Origin: Maratus speciosus
Lineage: Eukaryota > Arthropoda > Arachnida > Araneae > Salticidae
Direction of reading: 5' to 3'
DNA: 64,000 nucleotides
Assembly (NCBI GenBank): GCA_963932465.1
Contig: OZ010786.1
Span: 598,599,038-598,663,037, forward strand
Each line of letters starts with the position of its first letter. The first letter of the stretch is position 1. The translations under genes were made by a program, and so were the position numbers. The notes beneath the pieces are model-generated. The model saw nothing but the letters and a program-made list of their open reading frames with translations. It did not search any database and was not told where the DNA came from. Shown piece by piece: positions 32,040-43,758 of this stretch.

Positions 32040-35000
32040 AACTATTACTTTTTTAAATTCACAAAAACGATTTGAAATTATTCAATTAATCATTATTCCA
32101 CAATCTCACGGATAAATAAGTGATTCTCAAATAATTTCTGTTAGAAATTCTTTTAAGTTAACTTCATTTATTTTATCGATGAACTCCAAGAATGTTTTCG
32201 AAAAAATAAATATGTTTCTTTTCATTTTAAAATTAAATAAAGAGTCTTTTTCCCTCCATTCCGCCCTGTTTTATAATCATAATATAAATAACCAATCTTT
32301 AAAACGTAAGGAGATAACAAGATTATTTTCTTTGTTGAAATGGTAAATATTCAAAATTGCAGATTTTAAATCATTTATATTTCAGAGGTGTGGTGAGCTA
32401 TAATTGCGCAAAGCTTTGTAAATTCATAAAAATAATTTTAAATTAATTCATAAATCACTGTTTCATAATTAAATTTACTAATTATCAATTATGTATTCCA
32501 AAATGTATTATATATTGTTTTAAATCAGTTTCATTTGTTTAAAACAGTTAGTAAATATTAATAAATAAAACTTGTTTTCTTCTCTTTAATTTTTGCTTAA
32601 CTTCAACTTACATAATTCTAAAGATATTTTGTTTCTTTTTACAATATTACTCTTTCCAATATTGTTTAAAAAATAAAACCAATATTAATTACGAACTAAA
32701 TTAATTATGATACAGTGTAGAAAATCGTTTAATGATTTCTTAACTTTATGTATATTAACAAAGAATATATTAAATAATTTGTGAATTTAATTTCATCCAC
32801 TGTCTGTTAATATTGATAATAACAAATACCGTTAGACTGCAGATGAAAAAATCCAATTATTTCTTTTTTCATGCAATAATCAGACATTTGCCAGATATAA
32901 ACGAGTGAAACAAAATAGATTGATTTAAAAATACTCTCCCTTTTACTTTTAATCTTAAACTCTAATTAGAGTCAACAAAAACCATATAGTTATTTGAAAA
33001 TGTTTCGCGGTTCAGTTTAATTTAATTAATAACGTTCCTTTAATAACTCATTTACTTTTCATGTTTATCTTTATTTGATTTCAACAAAATTAGCCCAAAT
33101 AAAATTTAGTTAACGGTAACGATTTTATGCAGAAATAGAAATTTTAAAATATTTCACGTCCAATTTTACAGATAAACTCCAAAGTGTTTTCAAAAATGTA
33201 AACTAAGTTTTTTGTTTGTTTGTTCGTTGCCGTTGTTTTGTTTGTTTGTGTGTGTGTGTATTTTGTTTATTTGTTTGTTTTACTGTATTCATTTATATAA
33301 GGAGTGAAATTTTCTTCTAATCATTCTTAATTAACCTTAGAGACATATATTTTAATATTGGAGCTAACTTAAATTATTCTCGTAATTAGTTTGTTAATTT
33401 ATTATATAGATTTAAAATTCAAAATAGTACATACCGTTTTTAATATCAATTAGATTTCAGAAAAAAATTAATGATTGTTCAACGTTTTTTAAATTTACAA
33501 AAACATTTTTAGAATATTACATTAAAAAATTCATTAGTTATATATTTCAATATTATTTGCATTAGTTTGTTTTTTTAATAAAATTAATTAGCGAAATTTT
33601 GTTAAGAAAATAAAATAAAGAGAAATTGTTTTCATCTCATTAATTTTTGTCTTTTAAACTAACCAAATTTACATAATTCAACAGACATTTTAATTATTAT
33701 CTTTTTCTAATTATATATTTTTTGAATAAAACCAATATTAATTGCGAACAACAATTTTAATGATCATGCAGTGTAGAAAAATGGCTAATGATTTCTTAAA
33801 GCTATGCCGTCTATCAAAAATATTTCTAAAAGTAATTTATGAATTTAATTTCATCCTTTATCTATTAATAATGGTTTAGTCCGGACTGCTTATGGAAAAA
33901 ATTTAATTAATGGATTTTTCATGTAATAATCAGCATTTTATGAGAAATAAACACGTGAAATGAAATAAATAATTGATTTTTAAATGTTTTCAACGTTACT
34001 TTTAATCTTATGCAGTGATTAAAGTCGATAAATACGGGAAAAACATTAGATAAATTTTTTCAGTTCAATTTAATTAACATATTTGCCTTTTTAAATAAAA
34101 TATTTGAACTATAAAAAATCAAAGTGGAAGTAAATATTTTAAAATATTTCACATACCAAATTTTTGGATGAACTCCAAGAGTGTTTTCGAAAATATAATT
34201 TTGCTTTAAAACTTAAGAAATGATTGTTTTGTTAATTTATTTATGTACAGATTTGAAATTTAAAATTGAATATTCAGTTTTCGATATCAATTACATTTCA
34301 GTAAAAATAAAAAACTGTTGAATGGTTGCTTAGAGTTTGTCATTTCATAAAATAGTTTTAAAGTATTTCGTAAATCGCTATTTTGTGATGAGTTAGTTAA
34401 TAACACAGTACGCTATTTTATTGTAGTGTGTTATATTTAAAATAAAAAATTCTCTAATTATTTACTTAAAAATAATTAGAGTTACAAATTTTTTTAACAA
34501 ATTTAATTTATATTTAAAAAGATCGTTATCAAAATAAAAACTGTTCTTCATCTAGTTAATTTTTTACTTTTAAATTAACCAAGTTTACACAATTCAATAT
34601 GCATTTTTTATTATTATTTATTTTACAATTCCAATATTAAGCTAAAATTATACATGGTAAAAGTGAAGGCAGTACATTTAAAGGCTTATAAATATCTTTT
34701 AGTAAAGAGATCTCCATGTTTCATACACACAATCGGTGACATTACGACCATCAATACTAATATTTATAATGTCACAGACTGTGTGTGTGAAATATGGAGA
34801 TCTGTTTATTAAAATGTGTTTATAAGCCTTTAAATTTACTGTTTTCTCTTTCAGTATGTATAATATACATGCTGAAAGAGAAAACAGTACAATGCTATAT
34901 AACTTTAGTTTAATGGTGTTTAATGTTGTAATAATGATAATATGTGATTTTATTACATAATTTTATAATTTCAATATTAATTATAATAATACTTTAATAA

Positions 35001-35940
35001 AATTGTTACAATAAAGTTGTTATAATTAGCTGTTTATAATATGTTCAGGAGAATATAGAAACAATAGAAACAATCATATAAACAATATTTATTATGATAT
35101 AGTATAGAATAGTGGTTAATTATTTATTCAAGCTATGCAGCAGATCATCTATGAGAATACTCGTAGTTGGCAAATTGAGTTTCCTTACGAGCTACGAGGT
35201 AGCTCGGATGTAATTTTTTTTTAGTTATCTCGTTGTTGGCACAGGGAGAAAATATTATTTCATATTCCAAAGACGAGTATACTCGTGCTAATTTATTTAT
35301 AACTAAAAGTAATCTGTTACATATATATTTAAATGATAAAACAGGATTGGCAGCGAACGTGTTAAGAAATATATGATAAATAAGAAATATATTTTTAAAA
35401 ATAATTCATTAATTTAATTTCATCCTTTTCTTGTTAATAATGATTTAGTGCAGGTAGCTTATGTGAAAGTTTATTTAATGCACATTTTTCATTTAATAAT
35501 CGGAATTTTAAATGAAATAAAACAGATAACGCATTTTAAAATACTTTCCACGTTACTTTTAATGTTAAATAATGATTAGAGGCAGCAAAAATAGAGAAAT
35601 TATTTGAAAGTTTTTCACGCCTCTGTTTAATTTAATAATAACGTTGCTTTTATAACTGATTTCCCTTTCATGTTTATCTTTATTTAATTTTAATAAAAAG
35701 TAACCCAAATAAAATGTATTTAAAGATGACGATTCAATGTGGCAACATCATTTATATTAAAATTTCATTAAAATTAGTTCTATTGTTCATTTTTAAAGAA
35801 GAAAAGGAATTTAAACTTTTATGTTTAAAAATTAGTTGTGAAAACAATTCTGGAAAATACGTTTCAGTTTAATAAGAGAATTAAAAAGACTAACCGTTTA
35901 AATAAATAAATATAAAGACAATTTTTAATTTACTGATGTC
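32040..35940 (+). repeat. AT-rich tandem array with ~1.05-kb unit, about three copies
   Basis: The block TTTAATTTCATCC, then (G)TTAATAATG, TTTTTCATG-AATAATC, CGTTACTTTTAAT, AACGTT and ATAAACTCCAA-GTGTTTTC recurs in the same order and orientation. Starts near 32787, 33845 and 35407, and the AACTCCAAG-TGTTTTCGAAAA word at 32180, 33175 and 34170, give a unit of about 1.0-1.05 kb. The last interval is longer (about 1.56 kb) because other sequence is inserted, including 34669-34890 and a stretch at 35140-35360. Divergence between units is substantial. A (GTTT)n/(GT)n microsatellite lies at 33210-33270. No gene. Confidence 0.7.
34669..34890. mobile_element. Hairpin MITE plus adjoining small palindrome
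   Basis: Arm 34669-34745 (AAAGGCTTATAAATATCTTT, GAGATCTCCATGTTTCA, ACACAC) pairs with 34768-34842. Immediately after, ACTGTTTTCTCTTTCAGTAT (34839) and ATGCTGAAAGAGAAAACAGT form a second palindrome of about 50 bp around a TATAATATA centre. It accounts for part of the extra length of this unit of the surrounding array. Confidence 0.75.
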
Positions 35941-36718
35941 AGATTCAGAAAACTTTTGTTATAGGATGTTCTTAATAAAGGTTTGTGGGGTTTTATTGTT
36001 TATTTTCTTTATTTTATTTTCCAAATTTATTTTTTTACCCCAGACCACAAACTTATATCTTTATTATTATAGGTTTTTAGACATTGATACATTTTAATTT
36101 TTTGTGATATATTATAAGATACATTTTATTTCAATTACTTTATCGAGAAAATTCCGAATAATCTCTTAATTATCTTTAGATATAATTTTTTTTCACGCGA
36201 ACACGAATAAAAAATTAAAAGATAAAAATACATTTTTTATCAAGAATTTAAAAGTAATCTCCTGAAAAAAAAATCTTAAACTTTTCCGAAAAAGTAATAA
36301 TTTCTTTGTACTAATGTTTTCGCACAGTCTCAATTTAATTAGCTCTTTAAAGATTTCAATCAAGCAGAAATTGATTTTTTTATATAAGAAATGGCAATAA
36401 TGAAATACTTATTCTGATATTTTAATCATAATTAGAAAATCCATTCAATCCGGAACATTTTAAAACCAGCAATTAAAAAGTGTTCAGCTGAACTTTGAGT
36501 TTTTCCAGCTCCAATTAAATACTTGATTAGTAAATTGAATTTTGAAGGGGGAAAAAATGTAGTAGTTTTATGTATAAAATTCAATTTAAAATCAAGTATT
36601 TCACTCGAGAGTGAGTCGTTTGAACTGAAATACTTCGCATTGGAAAAAACTTTGCTTCAACGAATTACGAAATATGTATTTCAAATTTTGGCAATAGGTC
36701 GCACTATACCTACGAGGG
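35941..36718. other. AT-rich stretch with a possible Helitron 5' end
   Basis: At 36050-36073 the sequence CTTATATCTTTATTATTATA resembles the 5' end (minus orientation) of the Helitron at 17969, but the terminal TC is CC and no matching 3' end with hairpin was found to the left. The 66-codon frame at 36523-36723 is unrecognised. Confidence 0.35.
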
Positions 36719-37150
36719 TGTGAAATTTCTTAACTCAAAATAGGTAAGAACGATAACTTTATTTCATATAAAATCATACTAAATTAAGCTCTTACCTTGA
36801 GGGTTCGGTGTGGGATGCACGGCGTGGTCCTTAAAATTCTTTTCGTCTTCATGATTAAATAAATAACTCGTAAACTCAGACAGAAAACTTTCGTACACAC
36901 AAAAAATTACATATTATTTATACGCGCTAAAGAAGTTACATGTTAATTTGACGGTTTTATTTCTACAACTACCTAGAAACTGCAAAATAAAAAAAAACAA
37001 AGAAAAATTAGACAACCAATCACAGTTCATAAAAGCGGAAAAGTTCAAAGTTAAATGTAGATGTAGATGTATTGTGGTTTTAATAAAATATTCGAATGAT
37101 TATGTTCCAATAATATCGTTTGTAATTAAGATTAATGTTTATTTTCCACA
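36719..37150 (-). repeat. Likely 3' LTR of the BEL/Pao element
   Basis: On the minus strand it would start TGTGGAAAATAAAC (37150) immediately after the polypurine tract and end AAATTTCACA (36719), giving TGTG...CACA termini and 432 bp. The left boundary is chosen from the inverted TGTG only, because no second LTR is available for comparison. Confidence 0.6.
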
Positions 37151-37164
37151 CTCCCCCTTTTGAG
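37151..37164 (-). other. Polypurine tract of the BEL/Pao element
   Basis: Minus strand CTCAAAAGGGGGAG directly upstream of the TGTG start of the LTR, the usual plus-strand priming position. Confidence 0.7.
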
Positions 37165-37200
37165 TTCACTGGGGGACAGAACTCAACTTAAGGCATCATT

Positions 37201-37473
37201 CTATGTGAATCTATCTGGTGGACGTGCAATTCGCCCCCGGCGAGTAGTCAAACGGTCCTGCAGTGCTGCATCACTTCGATTTTCGGGGCTTCCACTCACC
37301 TCCAAAGGACAGAGTTTCTTTACTGGACGAACCAATATTCCGGGCGCAGTCTTCAACTTCTCTACTCGTACAACCCCGTCTTGACTGGGATAAAGTTCTA
37401 TAATTTTCCCAAATAGCCAATCTATTCGGCTTGAATTGTCAGTCCAGATTAGGACAACATCCCCAACATGCAA
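37201..37473 (-). pseudogene. BEL/Pao pol C-terminal domain (DUF5641-like)
   Basis: The minus strand reads MHVGDVVLIWTDNSSRIDWL, then GKIIELYPSQDGVVRVEK and LVRPVKKLCPLE. This matches the domain that follows integrase in BEL/Pao polyproteins, in which V-GD-VLI, GRI-E-YPG-DG--RV and RPV-KL-PLE are the conserved blocks. It is separated from the integrase by frame changes around 37480-37560. The tail is rich in Arg and Pro before the LTR. Confidence 0.85.
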
Positions 37474-37667
37474 AGGTCTTGTTTTTGGCCGCTAACTGAG
37501 GAATTTTTCAAGGAGCCGAGATATTCGTTTCGGAATCTTGACTTTAACTCATTTCTAACTTAAACTCTATAATTGTAACGATGGTTTAGTTTCTTTTGAT
37601 CCAGAAATTCTAATTCGACCATTCCTATCTTGGTTAGTTCTTGCAAAATCATTGCGGGAGTTATCGG

Positions 37668-38408
37668 TCAAAGATCTTCATTGTTATCAGTAACATAAGT
37701 TAAAGGGCATGAATTTATAATACCCTCACAATCACAAATGACTGTTAATAATTCTTCATAGTTTAAAGATGATTTTCCTAGTACTCTTCTTAACGTTCGT
37801 TTCAGAATTCGGTTCAGAAGTCTTTCCCAAAATCCACCCCACCAAGATGCAGAAGGTGGAATAAATCGCCATTCTATACGTGATAAAACATTAACAGTTT
37901 TCACGTTTTCGAAGACAATCGTTTTTAATAAATTATGACAGCCAGTAAAATTGGTTCCGTTGTCCAAATATATTACAGAAGGACGACCTCGTCCAGAAAT
38001 GAACTTTGTAAGTCCAAGAATAAAACTGTCGGTCGAAATAGCATTTAAAAGCTCAAAATGTACTGCTCTAAAAATTGCACATGTGACTATTAAAATCCAG
38101 AATTTGGATTGATTCTTCAAATAAACAGGGCCACACAGATCTACGCCTATTATTTCAAAAATAGCAGCATCTTGAACACGGTCAACAGGTAAGGTACTTT
38201 CTTCTACTTCATGTGGTTCTGATGAGTGCCTTTTGCAAACGGTACATTTATTAATTACTTTTTTAATTGTTTTTCGACTTTTCAGCACCCAATAATTTTC
38301 TCTTAACACAGTCATCAGCAATGGTACGCCACAATGACCCAATTCTAAATGTTTCGAAAATATAAGCTGTTCTACGATATGATTATTTGAAGGTAATAAT
38401 ACTGGTAA
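37668..38408 (-). pseudogene. BEL/Pao integrase (zinc finger and core)
   Basis: The minus strand carries an H2C2 zinc finger, HLELGH near 38340-38360 and CTVCKRH near 38230. The catalytic core follows with Asp in GVDLCGPV, Asp in VIYLDNGTNF and Glu in SWWGGFWERLL, so the DDE residues are kept. In-frame TGA codons interrupt it at 38406-38408 (before the zinc finger) and after NEDL (about 37668). Upstream and downstream sequence stays in the same frame, indicating point mutations rather than truncation. The enzyme would insert element DNA into the host chromosome. Confidence 0.9.
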
Positions 38409-39089
38409 TCAAAAATTAAACTCATCTTCCCGTTGGAAAATTTTTGTTTTTACTCTTATGACACCTTCCGAATCTGTAAAAGTGCGTAAACACTTCAATT
38501 TTTCATCATGCACATTCACAAATGATTCCTTTTGAACAATTTTCAAAATAACTGTTTCTGCTTTTTTCATTTCGTTATTGGTTAATTGACCGAATAATCT
38601 GTCGGTGGTACCCTTTTTCGAATTTTGACAAAATCGCAAATTCCAACCAGTAACTCGCAAAATTTTAATGTACGAGGAATAGCGATTATAAAATTGGGGT
38701 TCATTAATCTCTACGTTAGAAGCTATCACAATCGTTTTTCTTTTTTCTGCATTCACTATGTCTATGTTAGGCAAAATGTTAGAGTCAGGCCAATTTTCTT
38801 TTGAATCCGAAAGCCATGTCGGCCCTAGACACCACTGAGATTTAACAAGGGATTTCGCACAACAACCACGTGATGGTAAATCTGCTAGATTCATATGTAC
38901 AGGTACGAAATTCCACGAAGAGGTGGGTGTAAGCTCTCGAATTCCCCTAACTCTATTTTCCACAAATGTCGCCCAAGGACCTTCCCGTTTTATCCAATAC
39001 AGTACAACCATTGAATCCGACCAGTAGAAAGTATCTACATTTTCTAATTTTAAACCGTTTTTAATGTTATTAGATAATCCTAGCTCCAA
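38409..39089 (-). pseudogene. BEL/Pao RNase H-region, C-terminal part
   Basis: This 226-codon minus-strand frame contains TFYWSDSMVVLYWIK and VPVHMNLADLPSRG, the SDS and N-AD-PSRG segments of the BEL/Pao RNase H domain. The rest is the linker to the integrase (RLFGQLTNNEMKKAE and KCLRTFTDSEGVIRV). A frameshift near 39070-39089 separates it from the preceding part. Confidence 0.88.
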
Positions 39090-39757
39090 TGCAACAGGCT
39101 AATAACTCAAGACGTGGAATAGAAATGTCCTTTAGAGGAGCTACTCTAGGTCGGGCCTGAATAAGTTGGCAAGTAACATAATTTGATACTTCATTTCTTA
39201 GATAAATGCATATAGCATAAGAAAATTTACTCGCGTCACAGAAAGTATGTAGAGATAATTTTCCCATATTTACTGGTAAGTTAGACAATCTTCGCAGAAT
39301 CTCAAGATTTCTTAAATCTTTAATTTGGTTAGTCCATTTTTTAAATTCCTTAACTATCTCATCGAGCAGTTTGGAGTCCCATGAAGCCTTTATTTTCCAG
39401 CATTTCTGTAAAAGTAATTTTGGAATTAAGGTCACGGGGCTAGTGAAACCGATGGGATCGAATATTTTATGCGTTAAGGACAAAATCGTTCTTTTTTGTG
39501 ATGGACTCATTCTCCAATTTAAAACTCCGAAAATCGCACGACAATGTGTCACTTTCGGTGTCCCACATTAAACCGAGTAACGGAATTTTATTCTCATTTT
39601 CATCACTCAAATGATCTTTCTCATTATTGCCTAATCCAAATTCCTCGCACTGATTATAACGCCAATCACGTAGATCAAATTGTGCTGACACTAAGAGTTT
39701 TCGCGCTTCAGTTCGAAAATATTGCAACTCTTCTAATGACTCTACACTAGTACACAA
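39070..39757 (-). pseudogene. BEL/Pao RT C-terminus to RNase H start
   Basis: Two overlapping minus-strand frames (39467-39757 and 39070-39552) continue one another across a frameshift. They contain ESLEELQYFRTEARKLL just after the RT active site, GLMWDTESDTLSCDF, then the SLTHKIFDPIGFTSPVT region, LHTFCDASKFSYAICIYLR (first RNase H Asp) and SIPRLELLACCIGARI. This order is standard for BEL/Pao pol. Confidence 0.88.
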
Positions 39758-39969
39758 TTATCTACATAAAAGGATTCAAGTTTTACAGCAACGCCTTTAA
39801 TATTCTCAGGTGCTTGATCTAAATGATGTATAAGAGTAGCAGCCAACAGGGAGGGACTACAACTGATCCCGAAGAGCACCTGACAATGTCTATAAATTTC
39901 AAGGTTTTCGGAATCTCGGTCTCTCCACCAGAAAAAGCGTAAATAATCTCTATTCTTTTCATTTAGAGG
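39757..39969 (-). pseudogene. BEL/Pao RT catalytic part, downstream of insertion
   Basis: The minus strand reads LNEKNRDYLRFFWWRDRDSE, then CQVLFGISCSPSLLAATL and ESFYVDNCV before a frame break and stop. FYVDN is the RT active-site motif of this clade. Its upstream continuation lies beyond the Tigger-type insertion at 41060. Confidence 0.88.
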
Positions 39970-39971
39970 TA

Positions 39972-41057
39972 CAGTAGCCTCCCGCTTAACCGGCCTACAC
40001 GGGACCGAGGCTAAGCCGATTAAGAGAAAAACCGGTTAAAGTGGAGAAGTAAAAAAAAAAATTAAACAATATCTGCGTAATTTAATTAATTAAACCCGTA
40101 AGGATACATTTTGTTTTTAAATTTGGGTAGTTTAAAAAAAAAAGCATATTTTCTATTTTGTGAAATGAATATTAATTATAATTAACGGAATTGAAAGAAA
40201 AATATCACTGATAACAAATAATGAAAAATATTTAACACAAATTAAATTGTTGAAGATCGTGTCACACACCTTTATAAGAAGTTGAAATTGTTCTACATTA
40301 TGTATATTTAAGTTAATTAACCATAAAGAAATCAGCGACCTTCTTCTGCTGAAGGCAAGATGCCCAGCATTTTGCAGCATTATCTCTCCATCTCTTTAAC
40401 ATCATAAGTTTAACCGAGAAAGCTGTTAGACGCTGCTCAACATATAGCGTAGCGCCAACTCTATTGCTTTTACCCCTTCCGTATGAGGAATTTTAGGAGT
40501 GTCAACTTTTAGTGGATCATGATCAAGATCGTCTTCGTATTGAACAACATCAGTTACTGCCCTAATTATATCCTCGTCAAATAATGTTTCATGCTTGAGA
40601 TTTTTATCAAACTCAAACAACTCTTATACATCTACGGTAATCTGTTCTCATCCCTCAAGCTTTTAAAACGTTTGTACAAAACAGTTTGCAGATAGATCAG
40701 ACATTATAGAGTTCCGAGTGGGGGATTGCACTTTTGACCATTAAAAGCACAAAATCTCAAATCTTCCGAGGGGACATCTCATTGTTCCTGCGGGGGAACG
40801 TCCCCCACCCGGGACACACCCTGAATTCAACACTGGTGAAGGTCAATGCATATCCATTTAGAACAAACGTTCTCCATTCTGAATTTTACTTCCTTTCCCT
40901 CAGGTTTGCACTTCAACTGGTAAGCATAAGTTGAGTTCCTGAGGTCGTCATCCTTGAATTTTGCCTGATGTTGGGGAAAAAATTTCAGCCAGTTAAAGCG
41001 GAGTTCCGGTTAAGAGGAGGCTGGTTAAGAGGAGGCCAATTAAGAGGGAGGCTACTG
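39972..41057 (-). mobile_element. Tigger/pogo-type element inserted in the BEL/Pao RT
   Basis: Ends CAGTAGCCTCCCGCTTAACC (39972) and, from 41057 on the other strand, CAGTAGCCTCCCTCTTAATT are inverted. TA stands on both sides (39970-39971, 41058-41059). Repeated GGTTAA/TTAACCGG and GGAGG words fill both ends. The 1086-bp copy keeps only a C-terminal piece of the transposase. It interrupts RT between the RRAFLQI and LNEKNRDYL segments, so it arrived after the retrotransposon. Confidence 0.9.
40426..40620 (-). pseudogene. Tigger-type transposase C-terminal fragment
   Basis: The minus strand reads ETLFDEDIIRAVTDVVQYED, then KVDTPKIPHTEGVKAIELAL and RYMLSS. An acidic segment followed by the P-xI-xH-EA--AIE-AL-Y helix is the typical C-terminus of Tigger/jerky-like DDE transposases. 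The catalytic core is absent, so the gene is inactive. Confidence 0.8.
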
Positions 41058-41059
41058 TA

Positions 41060-41290
41060 TTTGTAAAAATGCCCTGCGAATATCTGCTGCAACACCTATC
41101 TTTCCCACTCTAAATCGATTTAGGACAGAAGGAATTAGTTCAATTAGATGAGGTCCTTTTCTATACAATCATTTATGGAAACAGAACCCCCAACATGTGC
41201 TGAACCATCGAATGCCGGCCTGATTTTGGGCGTAAAAGTAGGCTTGATTACAGATGATACTCCCTCTATGAGGGAGATAATGGACACATG
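41060..41290 (-). pseudogene. BEL/Pao RT, upstream part
   Basis: The minus strand reads VIKPTFTPKIRPAFDGSAHV, then GPHLIELIPSVLNRFRVGKI and GVAADIRRAFLQI. RPAFDGSA, the L-L--VL-RFR motif and the DI-RAF motif with the first RT Asp are characteristic of BEL/Pao RT. Homology ends near 41290, where the rest of the element is missing. Confidence 0.88.
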
Positions 41291-41336
41291 TACGTTATTT
41301 CCTATATTTAAAAGTTAACTAATTTTCATAAATATA

Positions 41337-43124
41337 CACTATATGACAATAATGACCGGTCATTTGCGATTTTAGACATTTTGTTAAATATCTTGAAAAA
41401 TACATGAGTAATTATCCTGAAACTTCAGGAGTGTAAAGAACATACTAGGCGTCATATATTTCCGCAATTTTTCTTCTCCGAAAGCCTATAGGGGACCGTC
41501 AATAAATTGAAGAAAAATGAATATCTTTTAGATAACCCTGTAAAAACTAATATCGCAAAAGCGTTTAAACTGTAGCACATGATTAAGAGACTTCTTGTAA
41601 TAAACTGTGTTCATTTTTATGAGGATAGCACGTATACTAGTGGGCAATTCCAAGCCAATGTTACCATTTTTAGTATTTTATTTTTTACATCAAATAGATA
41701 ATACACATATTTTCTGATAGTATATTAAATCTATTATCTTTTATATTTGCAATATATTTTATAAAAGGTTGAATTGTCAAAATCTATAAAATTCCATTAT
41801 AATCAGCATAGCTTCTTTTTAAGCGCTTATTTGTTTGTCTGTTACATATTCGATGTTGGTCTGTTACAGGTAAGATTACATATTTTTTATAACTATATTG
41901 TGGCAACAGTCAAATTTTGTGAAATTCAAATGTTTCTGAACTGCCTCTGAATAAAAATACATTTTTGCTATAATAAATTGTATGTTATTTTATAAATAAT
42001 ATAGATAAACATTAAGGTATAGATAAAGGCTATCCATAAACATTAAACATTTAAGAAATATTGCATATGTATATTTTTTAAAACATTAAGGTGTCCGAAA
42101 AGCATGGTAATTCCTGTTTTTCTGTTACAATACGCCTTTTTTAATCATAATTATTCACAATAAGTAATTTATTCATAATAACTATATTAATTTATCTTAT
42201 AATATCATATACTAATTATAGCCATCTTTTAATTACCTGATTATTATTTTTTAAATAAGGTAAAGTCATTTTTTCCTCTATGTCTGTTGATCTGTTTCTG
42301 TTACAATGGTATTGTCCTAGTAGAGAAATTAAGGTTTCAAAAAAAAACAATCTCAAATTTGCATATATCCCTGCAATATTGTATAAGCTATATTGGCACT
42401 AATCAATGAACATATGGATACAGCCCTTTATCTTTTTGCTTCCTTTTGGGAACAACAGATTTCGAGCTTATTCTATTGACGGCCACATTCAGAATTTTCA
42501 AGCTATGTTTTTGAAACTTTCATAAAAGTTGCTTTATACGTTTAGCTAATACATTATGCACATTATATTTTGATTGCATTCGCGCATGTGTAGTGAAATA
42601 TTGTTTAGTAAACCTGCCCATTTTTCATCCAATATTTAGTATTTTTTAATGCTGATTGCTGCGTATTGTGAACAATGTCGTTTGTCATGATTCCTGAAAA
42701 CAACATTCTTTTATATTAAAAACTCTGCAAATTATAAGCAAAACACTTGGTGAAATTTGGGATTGTTTTTATAAAAACCTTAACTTCTCCATGCGTATAC
42801 ATTCTATCCTCATAAAAGCAAACAAAGTTCATTACAAGAAGCTTCGTAATCATATCTATACAAATATCTACATCTGTCAAACATCTACAGTTTCAACACT
42901 TTTGCACCAAAAGTTTTTACAGGGTTATCGAAAAAATATTTGTTTTCTTCAATTTACTAATTGTCCCCTATGGGGTTTCGGAAAAAAAACCTTCACGGAA
43001 ATATATGACGTTTACTATGCTGTTTACATGCCTGAAGTTTCAGGATAATTACTCATGTATTTTTCTAGATATTTAACAAAACGTCTAAAATCGCAAGTGA
43101 CCGGTCATAATTGGCTATATAGTG
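41337..43124. mobile_element. TA-flanked element with ~300-bp TIRs
   Basis: Ends CACTATATGACAATAATGAC (41337, after TA) and, from 43124, CACTATATAGCCAATTATGA (TA at 43125-43126). The arms match for about 300 bp (41337-41635 and about 42800-43124), sharing CTGAAACTTCAGG, GATAACCCTGTAAAAAC and TTATGAGGATAG. The interior (41640-42790) contains CTGTTAC words and a possible smaller inverted pair (41637-41665 with 42296-42325), but no transposase. TA flanks suggest Tc1/mariner or pogo type. Confidence 0.8.
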
Positions 43125-43159
43125 TATATATATTTATACCGAAATTATTAAAACTTTGT

Positions 43160-43700
43160 TTTGCCCCCATGCATTTGTTTATTAAGTCTTCCAGAAAAGA
43201 AAATATAAATAATTACATAAAACTAAATTCTCGAAAATGTTTAATTGCAAATTTAATTAATTCCTCTCCAATTAAAACACGCACCCTCAAATGAAATATT
43301 TACAAAACATGTTATGCCACCGAAAGGGAAAGTAATTTATCTTTAAAAATTAATTTACTCTACATACATTTCACTTATGCAGGATTAAAGTATTTATCTT
43401 ATTTATTTTTATTTTAATGAAAATTGCATGAAAATAATTTAATGAAAAACGCGTTTTTAAAACTTCTAACTTTCGAAAATGTATATTTAATTACTAACGG
43501 TTTGAACACCTTGTGAAGAATATTTATGATAAATATATTTCTAAATACGATTAACAAAACATTTGCATGAATATTTTATGTTCACTCTACTTGTTGAAAG
43601 ATAGCAGATGGTGTGCTCCACGATAAGTTTCGAATTCTTGATTTCAAGTTTAAAATTAAAGTTGCCATTTGTTTTATGTAGGAAAAAAGTTTTACTGCAT
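43160..43700 (+). repeat. Dispersed repeat R, copy 3 (diverged)
   Basis: Shares GTTTAATTGCAAATTTAATT, TTTTTAAAACTTCTAA and CCACGATAAG, in the same order and orientation, with 18700-19245. It ends just before the hAT-like element at 43759. Confidence 0.5.
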
Positions 43701-43758
43701 ACGTAGTGTCAAATTAAAAAAAAAAAAATCATTTGTAAAGAATAATTTATCCCACATT

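Larger units (their letters stand above)
36719..41290 (-). mobile_element. BEL/Pao LTR retrotransposon remnant, minus strand
   Basis: In transcription order (right to left) it contains part of RT, RNase H, integrase, a C-terminal domain, a polypurine tract and one LTR. The domain order RT-RNase H-integrase with the YVDN-type RT motif and the C-terminal domain is that of BEL/Pao. The 5' LTR, gag, protease and the start of RT are missing, with homology ending near 41290. Several stops and frameshifts interrupt pol, and a Tigger-type element (39972-41057) sits inside RT. It cannot produce a working polyprotein. Confidence 0.9.
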
